Shown here: positions 7,805 through 14,729 of the stretch, piece by piece
Layout: each line of letters opens with the position of its first letter
Position numbering within the stretch: position 1 is the first letter of the stretch
Origin: JAJYSO01 sp964495935
GTDB lineage: Bacteria > Bacteroidota > Bacteroidia > Flavobacteriales > Flavobacteriaceae
Reading direction: 5' to 3'
Assembly: GCA_964495935.1 (NCBI GenBank)
Contig: CAZBXQ010000021.1
Span: 1-48,692, forward strand
Length of the DNA stretch: 48,692 nucleotides
Position numbers and translations under genes: made by a program
The notes under the pieces: model-generated
What the model was told of the DNA's origin: nothing
Databases searched by the model: none
The model's input: only the letters and a program-made list of their open reading frames with translations

Positions 7805-8656
7805 CTATTCGGAATAAGCTTTTACTGCTTGCTTACTGCTTCCCAAGCCCTCGATTCCAAGCTCCATCACGTCTCCGGGCTTAAGGTACCAGGGTTCGGG
7901 TTTTTGACCCAAGCCCACACCGGCCGGTGTTCCGGTGGTAATAAAATCACCGGGGAGCAAGGTCATAAACTGACTGATATAGCTGATTAAATAGGGGATG
8001 TCAAAAATCAAATTGGCCGTATTCCCGTCCTGTTTGAGTTCGCCATTGACCTTCAGCCAGAGCCGCAGATTATCGACATCGTCAATTTCATCGGGAGTAG
8101 CAACAAAGGGACCAATCGGCGAAAAAGTGTCATTAGACTTTCCTTTTACCCATTGGCCCAGTCGTTCCAATTGAAATTCGCGTTCGCTCACATCGTTATT
8201 CAAAACATAACCGGCCACGTGATCAAGAGCTTCTTCTTCAGATACATACGATGCTTTTTTCCCGATAACCAATCCCAATTCCACTTCCCAGTCTGTTTTT
8301 TTACTGTTTTTGGGAATAATTACATCATCGTTGGGACCGATCATGGAAGTCGTGGATTTAAAGAAGATAATGGGTTCTTCCGGGGTTTTTGCATTCGTCT
8401 CCTCGGCATGATCCGAATAATTCAAACCGATACAGATGATTTTTGAAGGCCGGGCAATAGGAGAGCCCAAACGCACGTTTTTGTCGATTTCCTTTAAATC
8501 GGTTGTTTCGATCTTCTTTTTGAGCTCGTTTAAAGCGTTTCCGGCAAAAAAAGCTTCGTTATAATCCTCTACCAGATGCGATACATCATAATAAATATCG
8601 TTCTTGATGATGCCGGGTTTTTCTTTTCCCGGTTCTCCAAATTTGATCAGTTTCAT
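7805..8656 (-). CDS. FAH-family hydrolase, putative 2,4-diketo-3-deoxy-L-fuconate hydrolase
   Basis: Fumarylacetoacetate-hydrolase family enzyme of 283 aa. In the non-phosphorylating fucose route this family cleaves 2,4-diketo-3-deoxy-L-fuconate to pyruvate and L-lactate. The active-site segment GLNYSDHAEE places the catalytic His at residue 83. Metal ligands are seen as Glu124 and Glu126 in DWEVELG and Asp155 in NNDVSERE. The C-terminal GDFITTGTPAGVG is the usual family signature. It is cytoplasmic. It lies between the second SDR, which would make its substrate, and the mutarotase cassette, with about 300-bp spacers on both sides, so its own promoter is possible. A general acylpyruvase role cannot be excluded from sequence alone. 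Confidence 0.88.
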   Translation of the reverse strand: MKLIKFGEPGKEKPGIIKNDIYYDVSHLVEDYNEAFFAGNALNELKKKIETTDLKEIDKNVRLGSPIARPSKIICIGLNYSDHAEETNAKTPEEPIIFFKSTTSMIGPNDDVIIPKNSKKTDWEVELGLVIGKKASYVSEEEALDHVAGYVLNNDVSEREFQLERLGQWVKGKSNDTFSPIGPFVATPDEIDDVDNLRLWLKVNGELKQDGNTANLIFDIPYLISYISQFMTLLPGDFITTGTPAGVGLGQKPEPWYLKPGDVMELGIEGLGSSKQAVKAYSE

Positions 8657-8989
8657 ATTTTTTAGTGTTTAGTGCTTATTCGTTTAATGGTTATTCGTTA
8701 ACTCACAACTAAAAATTCAAAATTCTTATTATCGTTCTAAGTCTTTAGTTGGTTCGTACTCAAAATTAAAAACTTATTGCTGTCATCCTGAAATTGTAAG
8801 GCACGAGCAATTTATTCAGAATCTACTTCGAAGTAGAGGTTTACTCGACTTCGAGGTAGTTGTCCCATAACCTCTTTATTGAAGTAATTTGTCATTCCGA
8901 CGAAGGAGGAATCTCCTATTTATCAGGATCTTGAGATTTCTCACTACGTTCGAAATGACACTTTTGAGACACCTACGACAAGTAGTGTC
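8657..8989. repeat. Spacer with dispersed repeats
   Basis: No gene is seen in these 333 bases. At 8782-8824 lies an element opening GTCATCCTGAAATTG and ending ATTCAGAATCT, repeated with small changes at 9832-9876 and inverted at 35908-35945. At 8891-8959 lies the second copy of the element with near-inverted ends GTCATTCCGA and TCGAAATGAC, also found at 7648-7725. These are multi-copy relics, typical of flavobacterial intergenic DNA. Confidence 0.75.
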
Positions 8990-9754
8990 TTAATTATTCA
9001 ATGTTGTAAATCCACCATCAATGGGATAATCGCAACCCGTGATAAATCCGGCTTCATCACTGCATAAATATAAGGCCAATGCGGCAATTTCTTCCGGTTT
9101 TCCCATTCTCCCAATAGGCTGTGTTTTCGATAAAGCAGCAAACATCTCTTCTTTATTATTGGGATAATTATTCTCCAGATACCCATCTACAAAAGGGGTG
9201 TGCACCCGTGCCGGAGAGATGGAATTACAACGAATGTGAGCTTCCAGATAATCCCGTGCCACGCTCATGGTCATCGTCTTGACGGCACCTTTGGCCATAC
9301 TGTAGGCGAAGCGATCAGGGATACCGACCAGCGAAGCAATGGAGGCCATATTTAAAATCACACCATTTCCGGAAGCTTTTAAATGGGGGATTCCGGCATG
9401 CAGGCAGTTGTAAACGCCTTTTATATTAACCGCAAAAACCTTATCAAACTCTTCTTCGGTCGTACTCTCGGCTGTGCCGATATTGGCAATCCCTGCATTG
9501 TTGATCAGGATATGAAAAGCCCCTAATTTATTAAAGAAAGCTTTAACCTGTTGTTGATTAGACACATCACAGGCGTAAACGGCCGTTTTACCGCCTTTTT
9601 CTTTGATGTGGTCAGCCACTTCTTTTCCGCTTTCTTCGTTAAGCTCCAAAATGTGGACTTCAGCTCCCTGAGCCCCAAAGAGTTCAGCAATCGCTCTTCC
9701 AATTCCGCTACCGCCGCCGGTAATGACGGCTTTTTTGTCTTTTAATGAAAACAT
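8990..9754 (-). CDS. SDR oxidoreductase, putative 2-keto-3-deoxy-L-fuconate dehydrogenase
   Basis: Classical SDR of 254 aa with an intact catalytic set: TGGGSGIG (12-19) for nucleotide binding, NNAG at 85-88, Ser138, Tyr151 and Lys155 in YSMAK. The C-terminal GCDYPIDGGFTTLN is standard for the family. Proposed reaction: oxidation of 2-keto-3-deoxy-L-fuconate to the 2,4-diketo acid that the FAH hydrolase next door cleaves. The genes are adjacent on the same strand but separated by a repeat-filled spacer. The assignment of this SDR rather than the one at 5576-6355 to this step is an inference from adjacency to the hydrolase. A rival reading is that this one is the fucose dehydrogenase. Confidence 0.85.
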   Translation of the reverse strand: MFSLKDKKAVITGGGSGIGRAIAELFGAQGAEVHILELNEESGKEVADHIKEKGGKTAVYACDVSNQQQVKAFFNKLGAFHILINNAGIANIGTAESTTEEEFDKVFAVNIKGVYNCLHAGIPHLKASGNGVILNMASIASLVGIPDRFAYSMAKGAVKTMTMSVARDYLEAHIRCNSISPARVHTPFVDGYLENNYPNNKEEMFAALSKTQPIGRMGKPEEIAALALYLCSDEAGFITGCDYPIDGGFTTLNN

Positions 9755-10235
9755 ATTTTTTGATTGTAAATTGTATAGTGTAGTGTTGTATAGTATTCGT
9801 TTTGAAAATTAAATCTTCTGCCTCATATCCTGTCATTCTGAAAAATTGTGAGGCACGAATAATTTATTCAGAATCTTCTTTTGGTTTTCTTATAATCTTT
9901 ATTATTAATCCTTTTTCGAGTGATTTATTCACTTTATATCCTTTTTTGCCTCCTACTTACAAACGAAGGAAATAACTCACAATCAAGAACTCGATATTCA
10001 TAATTTAAAATTCACGCTTTGGCTCCACTTAGTGTCCCAAATTCGGGAACATCTCCCTAAATCCCCCTTCGAAGGGGGACTTACTTAGCTCCCTCCCTTG
10101 AAAGGGAGGGCCGGGGAGGGATGTTTTTTGCATTTTCATAATTATCATAAGCGACTGATAAACCTGTCAAGTCTTACGAAAAATTTATTTCTGGGCTTCG
10201 AGAGCCTCAGCCCTCGCAAGCTCATAACCCAAAGA
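9755..10235. repeat. 481-bp spacer with dispersed repeats and hairpins
   Basis: No gene is seen. The spacer includes a second copy of the GTCATTCTG element (9832-9876), a 16-bp perfect palindrome CCCCCTTCGAAGGGGG at 10063-10078, and a second hairpin CCCTCCCTT/AAGGGAGGG at 10091-10110. A segment with GCTTCGAGAGCCTCAGCCC (from about 10195) resembles one at 11984-12019. The combination looks like stacked relics of several repeat families. Either G/C-rich hairpin could stop transcription of the upstream M81 gene, but none has a proper T-run. Confidence 0.7.
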
Positions 10236-11783
10236 TCATCTCTTGATCTCATCGGCTAAATGAATGAATCTCGCTTCTAAATTCGGTTCTTTTTTAAAAT
10301 CATTTAACGGATACATCGGCCGGCGAATCCGGTGGTAATCCAATCGTTTTAAATCCTGATCGACGCCACCGGGCGTTAGGGCCATCAACCAATCCCCTCG
10401 CATATCATAAAGTTCTTTGACCAGATAGCCTTGTTTTACTATTAGAATATCGGAGTTCTCCGGATCCAAATCTAAATTCTCAAATTGTTTTTTGTAGTGA
10501 AACGTAAATCGTCCGGAGGATAGAACCACATAGCCATTTCCTATATTGACAACCACCTGGGTATCTTTATCTCCTTTCCGAATTTTGACAATTTTACCTT
10601 TGATTTGTACCGGACCGGCATACCGATCGTCGATTTCGGCTCCGGCTCTGGCATCGATTTCATTCCCCACGCCGATTTCTACCGCTTTTTCTACAAACTC
10701 CGGAGCTTTGAGTCCGCCGTAGATCCAGGATTTACCATCCGGATCCGTGAATATCGGAATTTGTAGGAGTTCATGCAGAGTCCAGGTGATGTCTCCCGAA
10801 CCACCGGCTCCGGGATTGTCCCCCATATCACTGATAATAAAGGGCTTTTTGTCACTTTTCAGAGCTCTTTCAACCGCTTCCTCGAAGCTTACAGTTTCAT
10901 TTACAAAATCAAACTGATTGCGAACCTCCCAAAAGGTCTTAGCGATTTTTTCTGCCGCTTTTTGAACGGCATTTTTGTCATCTCCATACGCCATTACCAC
11001 GGCGTGATTATCGGGTTTATCGGCCCAGGGATAGGACATCCAAATGGCAATATCGATTACTTTATCTCCATGAATCAATTCCGGAATCATCGCATATAAA
11101 CTTTTTGCCGGTTCCACCCGGGTACTGGTTTGCTCTCCGGGAAGCAGGATAGGAACCGGAATCCAGGCTTTGTATTTGGGTTTCCCTTTTTTCTTTTCAA
11201 TCCGATCCAACAAATTGACAAGGGCTCGTTTTTTGGTTTCAAAACGGTCGTCATGCGGAGCTTTTCTAAAAGCGGTGATCAAATCTGTATTTCGGGCCAA
11301 CCTCCGGGGAACACTGCCGTGGAGATCCATGGTTGTTGAAATTAACACCTCAGTACCCAAGGCTTCTCGTATCCGAGAGATAAAATCTCCTTCAGGATCA
11401 TCCATTCCCTGCACGATCATGGCTCCGTGAATGTCGAAAAGAATCCCATCATAAGGAGCATTCTCTTTCAATTTACGAATCGCTTCATGGACAATTTTTT
11501 CATAGGCTTTAAATTCAATGGTTCCTCCTGTAGAAGCATATCCGTTTAAAATAGGCACCCATTCCGCTTTGTCGGTAAGGCTGGAGTCCGGGCGAAAGAA
11601 GGGATAACTATCCATCAGCTCTTGCCCTCTTAAAATCGGGAAATCCTCGTAGGTCGTTATATCCGGAGAAAAGGTACTGATTTCACCACCAATTCCAACA
11701 ATGGCGATTTTTGGCTTTTGGCCGTTTTGTGCCTGAATACCCAAAGTTAATAGAAAAAAGATTGATAAAAATATATACCGCAT
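10236..11783 (-). CDS. Secreted M81-family (MlrC-like) metallopeptidase
   Basis: A 515-aa protein of the M81/MlrC family, named for the enzyme that finishes breakdown of linearised microcystin in sphingomonads. It starts with a clear signal peptide (about 1-19, ending IQAQ), so it acts outside the cytoplasm. Metal-site motifs typical of the family are visible: FDIHGAM, TTMDLHGS, RKAPHDD, and SDMGDNPGAGGSGD, which opens the C-terminal half. It lies between the FucP permease and the sugar-acid SDR, same strand, with about 230-480 bp spacers holding repeats. A peptidase or amidase has no obvious place in fucose catabolism; it might cut an amide on a peptide-linked or N-acylated glycan part, but nothing in the sequence shows the substrate. 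Confidence 0.85.
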   Translation of the reverse strand: MRYIFLSIFFLLTLGIQAQNGQKPKIAIVGIGGEISTFSPDITTYEDFPILRGQELMDSYPFFRPDSSLTDKAEWVPILNGYASTGGTIEFKAYEKIVHEAIRKLKENAPYDGILFDIHGAMIVQGMDDPEGDFISRIREALGTEVLISTTMDLHGSVPRRLARNTDLITAFRKAPHDDRFETKKRALVNLLDRIEKKKGKPKYKAWIPVPILLPGEQTSTRVEPAKSLYAMIPELIHGDKVIDIAIWMSYPWADKPDNHAVVMAYGDDKNAVQKAAEKIAKTFWEVRNQFDFVNETVSFEEAVERALKSDKKPFIISDMGDNPGAGGSGDITWTLHELLQIPIFTDPDGKSWIYGGLKAPEFVEKAVEIGVGNEIDARAGAEIDDRYAGPVQIKGKIVKIRKGDKDTQVVVNIGNGYVVLSSGRFTFHYKKQFENLDLDPENSDILIVKQGYLVKELYDMRGDWLMALTPGGVDQDLKRLDYHRIRRPMYPLNDFKKEPNLEARFIHLADEIKR

Positions 11784-11840
11784 AGGTTAGGGATTAGTTT
11801 TTAATTACAGCTTACCACTAAAATTTTAAAATTCAAGGCA

Positions 11841-11886
11841 GACCTGACAGGTTTGATCTTCACACTGTTGATAAACCTGTCAGGTC
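11841..11886. repeat. Inverted repeat, second copy of the 7531-7577 element
   Basis: Perfect 14-bp arms GACCTGACAGGTTT (11841-11854) and its complement (11873-11886) around an 18-base loop. The same arms flank a 19-base loop at 7531-7577. It lies in the 228-bp spacer between the M81 gene and the permease gene, where 11984-12019 also repeats sequence from about 10195. There is no T-run, so this is better read as a dispersed element than as a terminator. Confidence 0.75.
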
Positions 11887-12011
11887 TTGTACTTTATATT
11901 TAAATTCTTATTTATTGTTTTTAGTTCATCCATATAACTCATAACTACGCTTCGGCTCCGCTCAGCGTTCCATAATTCTTTCGGACTTCGAGAGCCTCAA
12001 CCCTCGCAATC

Positions 12012-13253
12012 TCATAACTCGTTCACCGGTTTCCATCCCTTTATCGCAAAAAGGAAAACCACAAAGAAACAGACAAACGGTACAAAATATCCATATTGTA
12101 TATTACCGGTTAAATCTGAAACATAGCCCAATACCGGAGGAAGGGCAGCTCCTCCTACGATAGCCATAACAATAAGGGAAGAAGCAATTTTGGTGTCTTT
12201 TCCCAAATCCGCCAGTCCCAGTGAAAAAATGGTGGGAAACATAATCGACATAAAAAAAGCAACTCCCAATAAACTATAGATGCTGACGTTACCTTGCGTA
12301 AAAATAGCAATTACTGTTAATACCATACTGGCAACAGCATAAATTTGTAGTAACCGGTAGGGTTTGACAAATCGCATAAAAAAGGTTCCCGCAAACCGGC
12401 CGACCATAAAAGCCAATCCCGCAAATCCGGAATAAATGGCAGCCTCTTTTGCCGTTAAATTGGCCGATTCCATGATAAATCGGATTAAAAAACTCAATAC
12501 GCAAATTTGTGCTCCAATATAGAAGAACTGAGCCACCACCGCCCAGCGAAGATGTTTGTGTCGCCAGGCCTGAAGAAGCGAGGAGTTTCCTTCATCTTCT
12601 TCTTTTATTTCCGGTAGTTGAGTAAAATAAATAGCAATGGCTACGAGAATAATTAAAGACCCCAAAACCAAATAAGGTCCTTTCACGCTTTCAGCCTCTC
12701 GTGTTAGAAATTCTTGCAACGCCGAAGGCGAGAGTGCCTGGATTTGCACATCGGTAAGTTCGGTTTCCGTCAGAATGTATTTCCCGCCGATAATAGGGGC
12801 GAGAAATGCGGCCAGGCCATTAAAAGATTGTGAGAAATTAAGTCGGTTAGGAGCCGTTTCTTTAGGCCCTAATACTGTAACGTATGGATTGGCTGCCGTT
12901 TCTAAAAAAGCAAGTCCGCAAGCCAAAACGAACAAAGCCCCCAAGAAAAACACATATTTTTGCGTTCCTGCTGCCGGAATAAATAAAAAGGCACCAATGG
13001 CAAAGAAGGTTAACCCCAGTAAGATTCCCTTTTTGTAACCAAACTTCTGCATAAAGTTCCCGGCAGGAATGGCCATTAAGAAATAAGCAATATAGATGGA
13101 GGAATCAATAAAGGAAGACTGTAAATCGGTAAGCTGAAAAGCCCGCCGCAGATGGGGAATCAACACCGGATTCAGATTATGGATAAACCCCCAGAAAAAG
13201 AATAAACTGGTAATGAGGATTAGAGGAAAGAGATAATTGCGTTTTTTACTCAT
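12012..13253 (-). CDS. fucP: FucP-type MFS sugar permease (L-fucose:H+ symporter family)
   Basis: Inner-membrane permease of 413 aa with twelve predicted hydrophobic segments, closest in pattern to the FucP branch of the major facilitator superfamily. The stretch FLETAANPYVTVLGP (117-130) is nearly the same as in E. coli FucP and holds the proton-coupling Glu (E135 there, Glu118 here). The other coupling residue, Asp46 of E. coli FucP in NNLND, aligns here with a proline in HNLNP. Placed directly after the fucosidases and before the catabolic enzymes, it fits as the importer of released L-fucose. Related permeases in this phylum also carry glucose, galactose or other sugars, so fucose specificity is an inference from context. 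Confidence 0.85.
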   Translation of the reverse strand: MSKKRNYLFPLILITSLFFFWGFIHNLNPVLIPHLRRAFQLTDLQSSFIDSSIYIAYFLMAIPAGNFMQKFGYKKGILLGLTFFAIGAFLFIPAAGTQKYVFFLGALFVLACGLAFLETAANPYVTVLGPKETAPNRLNFSQSFNGLAAFLAPIIGGKYILTETELTDVQIQALSPSALQEFLTREAESVKGPYLVLGSLIILVAIAIYFTQLPEIKEEDEGNSSLLQAWRHKHLRWAVVAQFFYIGAQICVLSFLIRFIMESANLTAKEAAIYSGFAGLAFMVGRFAGTFFMRFVKPYRLLQIYAVASMVLTVIAIFTQGNVSIYSLLGVAFFMSIMFPTIFSLGLADLGKDTKIASSLIVMAIVGGAALPPVLGYVSDLTGNIQYGYFVPFVCFFVVFLFAIKGWKPVNEL

Positions 13254-13316
13254 AAAAATATTATCATAGGAGATGCTTAAATATAACGTTATTTATAGCA
13301 TACTTTTAAAATAAAA

Positions 13317-14657
13317 TTATTTCTCTATTACTATAATGCAATCGGGGTCGGCCTCGTCAACTGAAAAGTTACCGGTCATCGTAAGTTTTTTGGCCTCCTT
13401 ATTTATATCAAATTGGATTTTATCCCCGTCTCTAAGCGTATATGCCTTTTTTATTTTTTTATAGGGAAAATCTTCTAAGACCACTCCATCCGGACTGTTT
13501 TTTAGAATGTGAACATACCATTTATCATCTTTTTGGGTTATGGCTCCCCACTCCTGAGGCATGATATATCCTCCTCTCGTGTTATAGATACTCTCTCCAT
13601 ACCGATCGAGCCATTTTCCTACACTTTTTAACCGGTCTATAAACTCAGTCGGAATCTTACCATTGGGCATGGGACCGACATTCATCAGTAAATTGGCATT
13701 GCTTCCGGCGGCCCGCACCAATAAATCGATAATGTCCCGAGATGATTTGGTATTATTATCGGTTAAATTAAAACCCCAAGAGTCATTCATGGTTGCAGAA
13801 GTTTCTAAAGGGAGATCTGAAATTTCCTGCCCTCCACTAAAACCGGATTCATTTTGTCCCGGCAAATCTTTTTCAAAGGTTTGAAAGTCTTCTCCCGGAA
13901 AAGCTTTTAAATGGTGGTTATTAGCAATTAGCGTTTGAGGTTGCAGCTGATGGATCAAATCATAAATTTCCCGCATATGCCAATCGACATAGGTATCGGG
14001 TTTCCCTTCCTCTTTAGACTGATCCCAATACCCGTCAAACCATATTCCGTCTATTTTTCCATAGTTGGTGAGCAACTCCGTGAGTTGATCCTTCATAAAT
14101 TGGATATAGTCCTCCCAATTCCCTTTTTCGGTTCGACCCGTTCCTTGTCCGGTTCTTCCCGTCCAATAGGAATAATCCTCTCGCCCCCAATCCAATAGCG
14201 AATAATAGTAGAAAATTCCTATTCCCTGTCGATGTGCTTCATCGGTCAATTCTTTAACCAAGTCTCTTCCAAATGGGGTATGCATGATATTAAAATCGGA
14301 ATACTCGGTATCCCACATGCTAAACCCATCGTGGTGACGAGTCACCAAGGTGATATACTTCATCCCGGCTTCTTTGGCTAAAGTCACATATTTTTTGGCA
14401 TCGAAGTCGATCGGGTTAAAAAAATCAGCCAGTTTTTTATAGTCTTCAAAAGGAATATTGTCATTGTTCATCACCCATTCTGCCCGCCCCAACTCCGAAT
14501 ACACTCCGAAGTGGATAAACATGCCAAACTTATGGTCTTGGAAGTTTTCCCGGGCTTCTAAGTTTTCTTGGGTGGGGTGATAGGTTTCTTGATAAAAGCT
14601 TGTAAAAACGATGCTAAAGGAAAGTGAGAATAGAATGTTCTTTAGAACTGTAACCAT
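13317..14657 (-). CDS. GH29 alpha-L-fucosidase
   Basis: Single-domain GH29 enzyme of 446 aa. An N-terminal hydrophobic stretch (about 5-21) acts as a signal peptide without a lipobox Cys. Barrel landmarks are KFGMFIHFGVYSE (43-55), TRHHDGFSMWDTEYSDF (106-122), and the nucleophile Asp208 in IDGIWFDG. A glycine- and arginine-rich insert, YWTGRTGQGTGRTEKGNW, lies at 164-181. It lies 63 bases upstream of the permease and 72 bases downstream of the GH3 gene, in the same direction, so it likely belongs to the same transcript as the glycosidase block. The HHDG context resembles the broad-specificity GH29-A branch; this subfamily call is tentative. Confidence 0.9.
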   Translation of the reverse strand: MVTVLKNILFSLSFSIVFTSFYQETYHPTQENLEARENFQDHKFGMFIHFGVYSELGRAEWVMNNDNIPFEDYKKLADFFNPIDFDAKKYVTLAKEAGMKYITLVTRHHDGFSMWDTEYSDFNIMHTPFGRDLVKELTDEAHRQGIGIFYYYSLLDWGREDYSYWTGRTGQGTGRTEKGNWEDYIQFMKDQLTELLTNYGKIDGIWFDGYWDQSKEEGKPDTYVDWHMREIYDLIHQLQPQTLIANNHHLKAFPGEDFQTFEKDLPGQNESGFSGGQEISDLPLETSATMNDSWGFNLTDNNTKSSRDIIDLLVRAAGSNANLLMNVGPMPNGKIPTEFIDRLKSVGKWLDRYGESIYNTRGGYIMPQEWGAITQKDDKWYVHILKNSPDGVVLEDFPYKKIKKAYTLRDGDKIQFDINKEAKKLTMTGNFSVDEADPDCIIVIEK

Positions 14658-14729
14658 CTTATTTTTTTTAGAAATCCTCCTCTAATCTTCGAGTAAGGAT
14701 GTTTTTATCGTTTTGTTAATAAATGAAAT

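Noticed and set aside
10063..10110. G/C-rich hairpins after the M81 gene considered as terminators
   Set aside because: No T-runs follow; they look like common dispersed repeat units.
11130..11430. Plus-strand open frames opposite the M81 gene and similar frames opposite other genes
   Set aside because: They are antisense shadows of well-supported genes with no independent support.
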